64,000 nucleotides of DNA from Borrelia sp. P9F1 (GTDB taxonomy: Bacteria > Spirochaetota > Spirochaetia > Borreliales > Borreliaceae). The DNA lies in NCBI RefSeq assembly GCF_030436115.1, contig NZ_CP129407.1, forward strand, positions 528,502-592,501. Direction: 5' to 3'. The position numbers were made by a program, and so were the translations under genes. Below the pieces are notes generated by a model. It did not search any database and had not been told where the DNA came from. It saw only the letters and a list, made by a program, of their open reading frames with translations. Shown one piece after another: positions 18,695-27,317 of this stretch (the first letter of the stretch is position 1; each line of letters begins with the position of its first letter).

Positions 18695-18775
18695 AGGTTT
18701 TTATTGTTGCCCTTTTTAGGGTTATAAATATGTGCTATCATCGTACTAACAGTAGTGCGTAGGAGGGATACGTCA

Positions 18776-18940
18776 ATGAGATTACTATTTGTTATTCTGT
18801 CCACGTTGGTCTTTGCTTTTTTTGCTTCTTGTCCTTTGTGTGTTTTGGGGATTTATTTTTGTATTTTTGATTTTGTAAGCTACGGTTTAGTTAATCTTGT
18901 TTTCAGGTTTGTAAGAAAAACAATTAATCCCAGGTTTTAG
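18776..18940 (+). CDS. Small membrane peptide (54 residues), unknown
   Basis: The ATG at 18776 is preceded by a near-perfect ribosome site, AGGAGGGAT, at 18761-18769, the main reason to call it a gene. The peptide has a hydrophobic segment (LLFVILSTLVFAFFASC) followed by a second hydrophobic stretch and a basic tail (RFVRKTINPRF). Two Cys near the end of the first helix (ASCPLC) could suggest an exported or lipid-modified peptide, but a proper lipobox is not clear. Family not recognised. Confidence 0.55.
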   Translation: MRLLFVILSTLVFAFFASCPLCVLGIYFCIFDFVSYGLVNLVFRFVRKTINPRF

Positions 18941-19002
18941 TATTGTGTCTGTAGTGTTTCCTTGCTAAAGTTCGCAAATAATTTTTAATTACTACGTCCA
19001 AT

Positions 19003-19048
19003 AACACCAAACTTCCGCTTTATACAGGGAGCGCTTCATCATGGTGTT
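19003..19048. repeat. Imperfect stem-loop between convergent genes
   Basis: AACACCA (19003-19009) and TGGTGTT (19042-19048) form a 7-bp inverted repeat with a 32-base loop. It lies in the 239-base gap (18941-19179) between the small membrane peptide and the leftward TIGR02757-like gene. There is no adjacent T-run, so it is not a classical terminator. I see nothing else in the gap. Confidence 0.3.
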
Positions 19049-19179
19049 AAGTTGCCAAAAGGTTGTCCGTTTTTTTACTCCTTCTTTAAGGTTTTGATTA
19101 AGGCGTGTGCCTTGTTCGGAAATGAACTTTCCCTGTCATGCTAATTATGAGCTGTATTTTACTTTTCACGGCATAGACA

Positions 19180-19989
19180 TCAGCGCTTTAGAATATTTGT
19201 AAATAAGTCTTCTTTTTTAAATTCTCTGTTGATACCAAACCGGGTTAACGAAAAATCATATTTAACCGGGTCATCTTTATTGCTTTTTGAGAAATATTTC
19301 GTAATTTCTATTGCTTTCTTAAGACTTACATTTTTACTATATCTGAGATTAAATAGTTTAAGAGATATATCTGTCATATGAGTATCCATTGGAACTATCA
19401 AGTTTGATGGGGCAAACCTGTTCCAAATTCCTAAATCGACATCATCTTTTCTTATCATCCATCTTAAAAATAAAAATAATCTTTTACAAGCACTCCCGTT
19501 TGAGGGTTTTGGAAGTAGTATGCCAAAGGGTGCTCCATTAATTTTTTCCATACAAGTTATTAATTCGTCTAGGCTTGATATAAAATTTCCATTTTCTTTG
19601 TAAATATTGTAGAGAAGATTCTCAATTGTTGAATATCTGTTCTGTATTTCCTTAATGGCCATTATCAGTCTTACTATGTCTTCTGTTTTAAAAAATCTGT
19701 AAATAAAACCTTTATATATCGCATTTAGTTCATCTTTCGTGAGATTTCTGAGCTTTTTCGAAGGTTTTGTTCCCAGTGGTTTTAAAACTTTGTTGATTGC
19801 TTCTAATATCTTTTCAACTCTTCCAAGTGCTAGTGATGAACCAATAAGACCTACAAGTTCAATGTCGTCTTTTTCTGTGTAGCTATATAAAAACTCCAGA
19901 GGGTCGGGATGAACGAACTCCCTTTTATTGTATTGTTTGTATATGGACTCTAGGATATCAAATATAGTATCCCTAACTTTTTTTTTCAC
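19180..19989 (-). CDS. TIGR02757-family protein (DUF2400-like)
   Basis: 269 residues. It matches the TIGR02757 pattern: the N-terminal FVHPDPLEFLYSY, LVGLIGSSLALGRVEKI (family AYGRV-like), WMIRKDDVDLGIW and the C-terminal PMDTHMTDISLKLF followed by DDPVKYDFSLTRFGI. The C-terminal part recalls the helix-hairpin-helix glycosylase fold, but activity is unknown. GTG start at 19989. It overlaps the upstream glucosaminidase gene by 17 bases and is co-transcribed with it. Confidence 0.85.
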   Translation of the reverse strand: MKKKVRDTIFDILESIYKQYNKREFVHPDPLEFLYSYTEKDDIELVGLIGSSLALGRVEKILEAINKVLKPLGTKPSKKLRNLTKDELNAIYKGFIYRFFKTEDIVRLIMAIKEIQNRYSTIENLLYNIYKENGNFISSLDELITCMEKINGAPFGILLPKPSNGSACKRLFLFLRWMIRKDDVDLGIWNRFAPSNLIVPMDTHMTDISLKLFNLRYSKNVSLKKAIEITKYFSKSNKDDPVKYDFSLTRFGINREFKKEDLFTNILKR

Positions 19990-20602
19990 TGTTAAATTCT
20001 AATAATCCAATCAATATTTTTTTTAATTTTTTGTCATAAAGTTTGTCTTGTGCCCACTTCCCCGTAAGGTCATATATAGTAGGAGCAGAACCTCTTTTTA
20101 CAAGATAAAACCTAGGATCGACCATATTGGAATTTATATTTTGGCTTGAAGCATAAGCTTTCAAGTGTTGAATATGTGCTCTGATGCCTTCTTTGATGTT
20201 GGAAAAGGAATTACCCTTTGTAAAATTGTCAGTGGCTCCTATACCTGAGAAATTATACTGTTCTTTAGAGACAATGCCATTAAATTTCAAAATTCCTGTC
20301 TCAAGCAACATTTGTGCATAAGCAATGTCGCAATTTATCCCCTCAATTAGGGCCTCCTCTATGTAGGTCTGCGCAATTAACTGAACATATTCTGACTCAA
20401 GGTAGGGATTCATTTTCAACGTGTATTCTACGAGATTCTCTACTTGACTTGTTCCTTTGCTTAGAAGAAAAGGAATGTACCTTTTCCCCTCTATTTCAGT
20501 GTTTATTTCAATTATGTCGTCTATGTCGTCTTCGCAATAACCCGTTACGGTTAGTAATATTAATATTTTTGATATTACTAAGAGCATAGATTTTCCCGAC
20601 AT
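19973..20602 (-). CDS. Exported glucosaminidase-domain protein
   Basis: Predicted peptidoglycan hydrolase cleaving beta-linked N-acetylglucosamine. 209 residues. An N-terminal signal sequence (SMLLVISKILILLTVTGYC) is followed by a linker, then the mannosyl-glycoprotein endo-beta-N-acetylglucosaminidase-like domain from ~residue 70. The catalytic Glu lies in AYAQMLLETGILKF, and NFSGIGATD and the DLTGKWAQDKLY region are family landmarks. A role in wall remodelling for periplasmic flagella or division is plausible (inference). It sits in a leftward operon between the membrane protein at 20605 and the TIGR02757-like gene; the upstream gene ends only 2 bases away. Confidence 0.88.
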   Translation of the reverse strand: MSGKSMLLVISKILILLTVTGYCEDDIDDIIEINTEIEGKRYIPFLLSKGTSQVENLVEYTLKMNPYLESEYVQLIAQTYIEEALIEGINCDIAYAQMLLETGILKFNGIVSKEQYNFSGIGATDNFTKGNSFSNIKEGIRAHIQHLKAYASSQNINSNMVDPRFYLVKRGSAPTIYDLTGKWAQDKLYDKKLKKILIGLLEFNSEKKS

Positions 20603-20604
20603 CC

Positions 20605-21897
20605 TTAAAATCCTCTTCCTTCGATAAATTTGTTAATTTCTTTCATAACAAAATCGAATCTTGGTAGCATTGATTTCTTGTCTTTAAATAAATTGAAACT
20701 TTTTAAATAATTTCTACTAAATATAAAATCAGAAATTTCTCCAACATTAGCCATGTCTATGACTTTCACAGATGACGAGCTTACTTGGGTTTCTTTTAAT
20801 TCATTTTCGTCCTGTTTTATTAATAATTGCAAAGTTTTTATTTTATTTAAAGCTTGAGGCCTCCCCCCTATGTTTATGTATTTAGTTATTTGCCTATTTT
20901 GACTAATAATTGAGTTTGCGATATCCGCTTGATTTCCAACAGTAATTAGTATTAATCCATTTAAGTTCATCTTCAGATCCAAAAATTCTAGTTTTTGAGT
21001 TGACTTAATGAGTTCAAAAATATTTTGAATCTCGGTAATCTCAGATGCTTTATCTGCTCTTTCATCTAAAATCTTTATAGGCCCTATTAAATACTTAATG
21101 GTTTTGTTTGCAATATCGGTTAATAAGCTATTATCATCATTTTTAATAAGGCCATCAGTATGAGGGTATTGATGTTTGGGTGAGTACAAATAAACAATAT
21201 TCCCTCTCTTAACCAGTCTATTTACTAATGATTTAAACATTGAATCATGCGAGTGAGAGGGCAATATGATGAGCACACTGTTGTACAGCCTTTGGTTGTT
21301 GCTAATGAAAGCATTTTTATACACATTGGTGTATTTCGGTATGTAATTCATTTCGTTTATGAAAAACGGATTAAACTCGTAGTAAAGAAAAGGATTTTGG
21401 CTTTTAAGCTCCATAGTTAGACTAGTTGGATACCAAACAGATAGACTTAAATTATTTATATGATCTTTAATTCTGGTAAAACCTATTTTATAGCTAGATT
21501 GCTCATCTTTCGGGTAATCTGTAAACAAACCAAGGTATGAAAATGCCGTTGCAACGAGTAATATCATTATTGAGGGTATTACAAATAGTCCTTTAAATAA
21601 TACGGAACAGGTTATTTTCTTAAATTTGTTATTTTGTCTATCTGTTCTTTTTTTTCTAAAAAGGATTGTGTTTATGTTTTTAACGATGACCGTTACTAAA
21701 AAGAACAAAAATAGTGCTCCAATGTAGAACACGAGCGGCCTGATCTCTATTAAATAAAGATCTAGTATAAAGAATATCCCTGGAACAGTTATCAAACAAT
21801 CCTCAAGCGAGAACTCCCTTTTAAAATTGAAGAAGTTTATGATCAAAAAAACACCAAAACTCAGTAAAAATATAATCTCACAGAATTGCGCATTCAT
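20605..21897 (-). CDS. Membrane protein with degenerate PAF-acetylhydrolase-like domain
   Basis: 430 residues. The first ~135 residues hold about four hydrophobic helices. The remainder resembles the platelet-activating-factor acetylhydrolase/dienelactone-hydrolase type of alpha/beta hydrolase: LSLSVWYPT, VLIILPSHSHDSMFKSLV (oxyanion strand) and RLVKRGNIVYLYSPKH. The nucleophile elbow, normally GHSFGG, reads VGNQAD (ILITVGNQADIANSI), so the catalytic Ser is missing. It is probably a non-catalytic membrane-tethered remnant, or a repurposed domain. The match is by motif order only and is moderately sure. First gene of the leftward operon with glucosaminidase and TIGR02757. Confidence 0.6.
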   Translation of the reverse strand: MNAQFCEIIFLLSFGVFLIINFFNFKREFSLEDCLITVPGIFFILDLYLIEIRPLVFYIGALFLFFLVTVIVKNINTILFRKKRTDRQNNKFKKITCSVLFKGLFVIPSIMILLVATAFSYLGLFTDYPKDEQSSYKIGFTRIKDHINNLSLSVWYPTSLTMELKSQNPFLYYEFNPFFINEMNYIPKYTNVYKNAFISNNQRLYNSVLIILPSHSHDSMFKSLVNRLVKRGNIVYLYSPKHQYPHTDGLIKNDDNSLLTDIANKTIKYLIGPIKILDERADKASEITEIQNIFELIKSTQKLEFLDLKMNLNGLILITVGNQADIANSIISQNRQITKYINIGGRPQALNKIKTLQLLIKQDENELKETQVSSSSVKVIDMANVGEISDFIFSRNYLKSFNLFKDKKSMLPRFDFVMKEINKFIEGRGF

Positions 21898-21919
21898 ATA
21901 AAGTACTTTTCCTTAAGTA

Positions 21920-21947
21920 ATTATAAGCATAAAAATGTTATTTACAA
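21920..21947 (-). promoter_or_regulatory. Promoter of the leftward 20605-19180 operon
   Basis: On the minus strand TTGTAA (21942-21947) and TATAAT (21920-21925) are 16 bases apart, about 22 bases before the ATG at 21897. Confidence 0.6.
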
Positions 21948-22020
21948 AATCATTTCTAAATAGCAACCTTGCAAATAAGAATTTATAGGCTATGTAATTG
22001 TTGCTTGGTAAGCCAGAGAT

Positions 22021-22038
22021 ACTCATCAATAGATGAGT
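22021..22038 (+). terminator. Orphan hairpin with T-rich tail
   Basis: ACTCATC-AATA-GATGAGT is a perfect 7-bp stem with a 4-base loop, followed by TTGTTTTT on the plus strand. This has the form of a weak intrinsic terminator, but no annotated gene reads into it from the left. Confidence 0.4.
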
Positions 22039-22144
22039 TGTTTTTATGATTTAATCGTAGAATAAGTATTTTGAGTAAGAGATTTAAATATTTAAACTAG
22101 AGATACTCTTGCAACTTAGTTTTGTGATTTGTTTTTAATTTACC

Positions 22145-22174
22145 TTAAAAAGGAGAGGTTTATTATGCTATAAT
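22145..22174 (+). promoter_or_regulatory. Possible promoter for the MBL-fold hydrolase and exoA
   Basis: TATAAT at 22169-22174 is a perfect -10 box; the best -35 candidate, TTAAAA at 22145-22150 with an 18-base spacer, is poor. The transcript would start ~30 bases before the GTG at 22211. Confidence 0.4.
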
Positions 22175-22210
22175 GTAACGAAATGTCTTAATAGTAGAAG
22201 GGAAGGCGAT

Positions 22211-22969
22211 GTGTTGGGGATTTTTTTAGGAACAGGTGCATCGAGTGGCGTTCCTATGTTGAGTTGCGATTGCAGGGTCTGTGTATCAAGTTCTGATAAA
22301 AATAAAAGACTTAGAAGTTCATTTTTCCTTTGTGTATCTGGGGTTAACTTGCTAATTGACACAGGTCCTGATATTAGAGCACAGCTTTTAAGAGAAAATA
22401 TCTCTAGACTTGATTTAGTATTGTATACCCATGAACATTATGATCATGTTATGGGGCTTGATGATATTAAATTTTTCACAAGACAGTTTCCTTTAAATGT
22501 GTATGCTCGAGAGAGTACAATGCAACATATTAGAAATGCTTTCCCCCACAATTTTACGTCAAGGGCGTCCGTAAGTGGAAAGGCTAATATCATTCCCAAT
22601 TTAGCAGTAGAATTAGAACCGATTGTTTTTAAGGGAGTAGAAATAATGCCAATTCCTTTATTGCATGGGGATATAACCAGTTTGGGGTATAGAATAAACG
22701 ATTTAGCGTATCTTACCGATGTTAAATCTATCCCTGATGTTTCTTACAAATATTTAGATGGTCTGGGTGTATTGATAATAGACGCTTTAAGAATCAAACC
22801 CCATCCTAGTCATTTCAATTTTGATGAAGCTGTTAGTGCGGTTGAAAAGATAAAACCCAAAGTTGCTTATTTTACTCACATAGCACATGATATAATGCAC
22901 GAAGACTTTGATTATTTGAATAAGGATAATATTTATTTGGCTTATGATGGACTTCGGATACATATTTAA
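22211..22969 (+). CDS. phnP: MBL-fold metallohydrolase (PhnP-like phosphodiesterase family)
   Basis: 252 residues. Metallo-beta-lactamase fold: an N-terminal GTGASSGVPMLSCDCRVC, as in PhnP-type cyclic phosphodiesterases with a structural Cys cluster; LIDTGPDIRAQLL; the metal motif THEHYDHVMGLDD; then PLLHGDITSLGYR, a conserved Asp (LTDVKSI) and a late His (YFTHIAHDIMHE). Metal ligands appear complete. No phosphonate operon is nearby, so the substrate is probably another phosphodiester; the name reflects family only. GTG at 22211, or the adjacent TTG at 22214, follows GGAAGG. exoA follows closely in the same transcript. Confidence 0.82.
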   Translation: MLGIFLGTGASSGVPMLSCDCRVCVSSSDKNKRLRSSFFLCVSGVNLLIDTGPDIRAQLLRENISRLDLVLYTHEHYDHVMGLDDIKFFTRQFPLNVYARESTMQHIRNAFPHNFTSRASVSGKANIIPNLAVELEPIVFKGVEIMPIPLLHGDITSLGYRINDLAYLTDVKSIPDVSYKYLDGLGVLIIDALRIKPHPSHFNFDEAVSAVEKIKPKVAYFTHIAHDIMHEDFDYLNKDNIYLAYDGLRIHI

Positions 22970-22989
22970 CCTAAAGGGTGGTAGGTTTT

Positions 22990-23748
22990 GTGAATTTGAT
23001 TTCTTGGAATGTGAATGGAATAAGAGCCCTTTTTAAGAAAGGGTTCCTTGATTTTGTTAAAAAATATAATCCAGACATTTTGTGTCTTCAGGAAACTAAA
23101 GCATGTAGGGAGCACTTGCCAAAAGAGCTTGTCAGTATTGAGGGGTATTTTTCATATTTTTCAAAATCCATAATAAAGGGGTATAGTGGGGTTGGTATTT
23201 ATTCGAAGATCGAGCCTATTAGGGTGGAGAATATGGGTAGAGAAATGTTTGATAGGGAGGGTAGGGGTCTTATTGCCCATTATCGTGATTTCATTCTTAT
23301 TAATGCTTATTTCCCCAATTCTCAATCGTTAAGGAAAAGGTTGCAGTTTAAGCTTGATTTTTTAACTGATCTTAGGTCGCTTGCGCATTCGTTCACAAAT
23401 TCTGGAAAGAACCTCATCATATGTGGTGATTTTAATATTGCTCATACTGAGATTGATTTAACAAACCCTGGGGTTAACAGAAACTCTGCTGGGTATTATG
23501 TTGAGGAAACTACTTGGATGGATGATTTTTTAAATGAGGGGTATGTTGACACCTTTAGAATGTTTAATAAGAATCCAGATAACTACACTTGGTGGGATTA
23601 TAGAACGAAGGCAAGGGAGCGTAATGTTGGATGGAGAATTGATTACTTTATTGTGAATGAAGTTTTTAAATCTAGGATAAAGGACGCTCTAATTTTAAAC
23701 GAGGTAATGGGGAGTGATCATTGTCCTATTTTTTTACATTTGGATTAG
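22990..23748 (+). CDS. exoA: Exodeoxyribonuclease III / AP endonuclease
   Basis: Base-excision repair: nicks DNA at abasic sites and removes 3' blocks. About 252 residues. EEP-fold motifs: NLISWNVNGIRALFKKGF, the catalytic Glu in LCLQETKACREH, the GDFNIAHTEIDL catalytic Asp/Asn pair, then NYTWWDYRTKARERNVGWR and the C-terminal GSDHCPIFLHLD. The GTG at 22990 aligns with the normal family start (M-x-LISWNVNG) and has AAAGGGTGG upstream; an in-frame GTG at 22978 would add four residues. Sits 20 bases after the MBL hydrolase. Confidence 0.95.
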   Translation: MNLISWNVNGIRALFKKGFLDFVKKYNPDILCLQETKACREHLPKELVSIEGYFSYFSKSIIKGYSGVGIYSKIEPIRVENMGREMFDREGRGLIAHYRDFILINAYFPNSQSLRKRLQFKLDFLTDLRSLAHSFTNSGKNLIICGDFNIAHTEIDLTNPGVNRNSAGYYVEETTWMDDFLNEGYVDTFRMFNKNPDNYTWWDYRTKARERNVGWRIDYFIVNEVFKSRIKDALILNEVMGSDHCPIFLHLD

Positions 23749-23775
23749 TTATAAATGTTATAAATGGGGTTGTAC

Positions 23776-24510
23776 ATGAATAAGTTTTTCTTAAGTATTC
23801 TTATTTTTTTTATTCAAGGATTTGTTTTCGGGATTGATTTAGAAGATATTGATTTTTATCGTGGTCTTGATAGGGAAGAATTAGTATTTGTGATTCATCT
23901 ATTTGAGAGGGAAAAATATCTGAGTCAAAATAGTAACCTTTTAACATACATTGACTTGGCTAGGGAAGCTTTAGCCGAGAGAAATATTCGGGTGTTGCAA
24001 GGTGATATAGCGGGAGGTATACAATCCTTAAGAAGACCGGATGCTTACAGTAGCGCGAGACTTGTTCTGAGTGCCTCAAGGGCTTTAAATATTTTAGTTT
24101 ATTGTGATGGCAAGGATAGATTTTTGAAAACCCTAGATGGGCGAAATGTGGGGGTTCAAAATGGTAATTTTGTAATTCTAGATTCCTTTCATAGCAAGAG
24201 CTACGGCGATGCACCAAGCGAATACACTACTATTGAAATTTATGAGAAAAGTATTTTAAATCCTAATTTTAATAAATTTGTGTTAGATAAAACTGGTTCT
24301 TTTGTTTACATCAGTGAGTTAGATAAAAAGGTGTATCTTGATGATATTTCGAGTTTATCTAGGATGGAACTTTTGTTTTTGTTTTATGAACTGTTCCCTA
24401 TTTCAAAATTAAAGAGTTTGAAGGATTGGTATGATTTTGGATTTTCATCTATCCATAAGGAGATTAAAAAAGCTTATAATGTAGAAATAAATTCAAGGAG
24501 AATTAAATGA
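23776..24510 (+). CDS. Exported protein, unknown function
   Basis: 244 residues with an N-terminal signal peptide (NKFFLSILIFFIQGFVFG, likely cleaved before IDLEDIDF). The mature part is mixed alpha/beta and highly charged. I recognise no domain. The ATG at 23776 was chosen over 23764 because GGGG lies ten bases upstream. It is translationally coupled to the M16 protease (ATGA overlap), so the two may work together in the periplasm, for example as partner or substrate adaptor (inference). Confidence 0.75.
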   Translation: MNKFFLSILIFFIQGFVFGIDLEDIDFYRGLDREELVFVIHLFEREKYLSQNSNLLTYIDLAREALAERNIRVLQGDIAGGIQSLRRPDAYSSARLVLSASRALNILVYCDGKDRFLKTLDGRNVGVQNGNFVILDSFHSKSYGDAPSEYTTIEIYEKSILNPNFNKFVLDKTGSFVYISELDKKVYLDDISSLSRMELLFLFYELFPISKLKSLKDWYDFGFSSIHKEIKKAYNVEINSRRIK

Positions 24511-27317
24511 AGTATCGAGATGTCAATAAAATGTTTAAGTTCATCGTTTTAATTTTAGTATTTCTTCTCTTTTCTTGTGCTCCTGCTAACTTAAGAACGG
24601 ATAAAAATTTAGTAAGTGGTCAGCTTGAAAATGGATTTAAGTATTACGTTTATGCCAATAAAACGCCAGAGAAGGCTGTTTATATGGGGATTTTGTTTAA
24701 TGTTGGTTCTTTAAATGAAGAAGAGCATGAGAGAGGTTTGGCTCATTATCTTGAGCATATGGCTTTTAAGGGAACAGAAGATTATCCGGGTGGTGAGGGT
24801 ATTTTGAAGGTTCTTAAAAAGTTTGGGATGGCATTTGGAGCTGATATTAACGCATATACTGCCTTTGATAAAACTTATTATAGCCTTGATTTACCCGATG
24901 GTAATAATGAAGAAGAAGTTGATGAGGCTTTAAATGTGTTAAAGAACTGGGCATCACAGATGGAATTGGATGAAGTAGAAATAGAGAAAGAGCGTAACAT
25001 CATTATTGAAGAGAAGAAGCGAGGAGAGCGTTATCCCAACAGGATTATTGAAAAAATATTTAAGTTTATTCTTGGTGGTAGCAGATATGTGGACAGATTT
25101 CCTATTGGACTTGAGGATAGAATTTTATCTTTTAATTCAGAGAATTTTAAGGAATTTTATAAGAAATGGTACAGACCGGAACTTGCTAGTGTTATTATCG
25201 TGGGAGACATTGAGCCTGATAAGATTGAGAAAAAAATAAAAGAAAAGTTTTCGTCTTTTAAAAAACCTGGGAGTGAAATAGAAAAGATTAAGATAAATTT
25301 GAGTACGGCGATGAATGAAAAATTTGCTAGCATAGAAGATTTTGAGAAACCGTTTCCTGGTATGGCTTTTATCAAGAAAGACAACTATGGCATATCGACT
25401 ACACCTAGTCACGTTAAAAAAAAGGTCGAACAAGCCTTGTTGAATAGCCTTTTTGCAAACAGGTTTACCGAGTTGAAGACTTCTGGAATTAATTATTTTA
25501 TGTCTTTTGATAAGCATTTCTCTCCATTAAGGTCAGATGATAAGTATATTTTAATTGATCAAATTTCTGTTGATTTAAATCCAGAGTATTTAAAAGAAGG
25601 TATTGAAGAGTTTTTTTATCAGTTTGAGAGAATAAAGAAATTTGGATTTACGCAAGGGGAAGTGGATAAGGTGAAATCTCAACTTATAAGTTCTTACAGG
25701 CTTAGTAAGGATAACATAGAGAAGAGAAATTCATCTAATATTGTGAATGCTTTAGTAGAAGTTGCATCAGAAGGTACTGATCTGCTTGATATGCATGAGT
25801 ATTATGATGTTGCTATTGATCATCTAGATAAAATTAGTCTAGCTACAATAACTGGTCTTGCTAAGAATGAAGCGTCTGTAAGTGATAGTGCTATCATTTA
25901 TTCTTATTCCAAGAAATCTCATCTTGGTTTGACTCTTGAAGAGATCCAGGAGATTCAGAAGCTTGCATTAAGAAGAGAGAGTGTTCCTTATGAAGATGTA
26001 TCAATTCAGGGAAAATTTTTGAAGGAAGACTTGGAAAATAGAGATATTATTGATGAGAAGGAATTTTTTGGAGGAGTTTCGTCCTTTACCCTTGAAAATG
26101 GGGTTGAGGTTTACTTTAAACATAATGAGCATAAGAAGAATGTAGTTGCCCTTCAAGCAAGTTCTTGGGGTGGTTTGTTAAATGAAAATCCTGATCTTAT
26201 ACCCATTTTGAATTTGGCACCAAGTTTAGTTGCAGATTCAGGGTATGGGAATTATTCTCAACTTCAAGTTGAAAAGTATTTAGCAGACAAGGTTGTAAGT
26301 TTAAGTCCAGAAATTAATTTTCAAAAGACAAGCATTAGTGGTAGTTCTGAGGTTAAAAACCTCGAAACCCTTTTTGAGCTCATATATTTTACATTTCAAG
26401 AACCAAAGATAGATGATATTGTTTTGCAAAATACTATTAACGATATAAAAGCTGTTATTAAAAGTAATGAGAATAATTCTAAGTATCTGTTTGGGCGAGC
26501 CGTTAAAGGGTTTTATAGTAACGATGATTATCGCTACCGAGATATTAAGGAATCTGATTTAAAGAATATGACAAAAGAGATCCTTTTGAATTTTTATAAA
26601 AAGAGGTTTACTTATGCAAATAACTTCAAATTTGTTTTTGTGGGAGATGTAGGTTTAGACACAATTAAGAATCTTTCAAGGAAGTACTTAGGCAATTTGA
26701 ACTCCAAAAAAATGGATGAGTTTAAAGATTTAGACTACTCTTACAAGAAGGATTCAGACAGAATAGTTGTAAAAAAAGGTGAGGATTCAAGTAGTATCGT
26801 GTATGTTTTCTACCCCTTTGAGTTTAACTATACACCTGGGGATGTTTTAAACTACGAGGCTTTAACTTTGCTTCTAACAGATGGTCTTGTTAAGAATATC
26901 AGAAGGGATATGTCTAGTGTTTATTCAATAAACGCATATTTTGACTATTCTATTAGAAAATATAAGCATTCAGATGGTTTTGTGGTTGTAAATTTTACAG
27001 TTGAGCCTAAAGTACTTGATAATGTTTTGCAATCTGTTAATGAGTATATGTTAGAAAGACGAAAGACAGATTATACAGAAGAAGACTTTGATTATGTTAA
27101 AAAAAATATCATTAAAGAAGAGGAAATTAAGCTTCAATCTAATTGGTATTGGTGTTCGTCAATACTGGACTCAGTTCTCTGGACAGAGACTTTCGAAGAT
27201 ACTATGAGCACCACATTTATTGAGAATAATTTGAATAAAGATACCATAAATTCATTGCTGAAGAAAATGAATTTATATCAGAAAACAGAAATTGTTTTGG
27301 TCCCAGAAAAAGAATAA
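24507..27317 (+). CDS. M16-family zinc protease, predicted lipoprotein
   Basis: Insulinase/pitrilysin-family metalloprotease with two tandem M16 halves, 936 residues. The N terminus has a signal sequence ending in VFLLFSCAP, a plausible spirochaetal lipobox, so the enzyme is probably tethered in the periplasm. The active-site inverted zinc motif is HYLEH in GLAHYLEHMAFKGTEDYP, with the third ligand Glu ~75 residues on in VEIEKERNIIIEE. The second half (from ~residue 520, SFTLENGVEVYFK) lacks the motif, as usual for PqqL-like two-domain proteins. The ATG at 24507 overlaps the preceding TGA and follows AAGGAG. The convergent gene at 27318 begins on the next base. Confidence 0.93.
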   Translation: MKYRDVNKMFKFIVLILVFLLFSCAPANLRTDKNLVSGQLENGFKYYVYANKTPEKAVYMGILFNVGSLNEEEHERGLAHYLEHMAFKGTEDYPGGEGILKVLKKFGMAFGADINAYTAFDKTYYSLDLPDGNNEEEVDEALNVLKNWASQMELDEVEIEKERNIIIEEKKRGERYPNRIIEKIFKFILGGSRYVDRFPIGLEDRILSFNSENFKEFYKKWYRPELASVIIVGDIEPDKIEKKIKEKFSSFKKPGSEIEKIKINLSTAMNEKFASIEDFEKPFPGMAFIKKDNYGISTTPSHVKKKVEQALLNSLFANRFTELKTSGINYFMSFDKHFSPLRSDDKYILIDQISVDLNPEYLKEGIEEFFYQFERIKKFGFTQGEVDKVKSQLISSYRLSKDNIEKRNSSNIVNALVEVASEGTDLLDMHEYYDVAIDHLDKISLATITGLAKNEASVSDSAIIYSYSKKSHLGLTLEEIQEIQKLALRRESVPYEDVSIQGKFLKEDLENRDIIDEKEFFGGVSSFTLENGVEVYFKHNEHKKNVVALQASSWGGLLNENPDLIPILNLAPSLVADSGYGNYSQLQVEKYLADKVVSLSPEINFQKTSISGSSEVKNLETLFELIYFTFQEPKIDDIVLQNTINDIKAVIKSNENNSKYLFGRAVKGFYSNDDYRYRDIKESDLKNMTKEILLNFYKKRFTYANNFKFVFVGDVGLDTIKNLSRKYLGNLNSKKMDEFKDLDYSYKKDSDRIVVKKGEDSSSIVYVFYPFEFNYTPGDVLNYEALTLLLTDGLVKNIRRDMSSVYSINAYFDYSIRKYKHSDGFVVVNFTVEPKVLDNVLQSVNEYMLERRKTDYTEEDFDYVKKNIIKEEEIKLQSNWYWCSSILDSVLWTETFEDTMSTTFIENNLNKDTINSLLKKMNLYQKTEIVLVPEKE

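Larger units (their letters stand above)
21898..22210. other. Divergent intergenic region between 20605 gene and phnP-like gene
   Basis: 313 bases without a gene. It holds a leftward promoter near 21920-21947, a hairpin with a T-rich flank at 22021-22038, a repeated word AGAGATACTC (around 22016 and 22100) and a TATAAT box at 22169. These are listed separately. No RNA gene was recognised. Confidence 0.5.

Noticed and set aside
18707-18741. Hairpin-like CCCTTTTTAGGG as a coaX terminator or promoter
   Set aside because: A 4-bp stem with no T-run, and promoter spacing does not fit; too weak to call.
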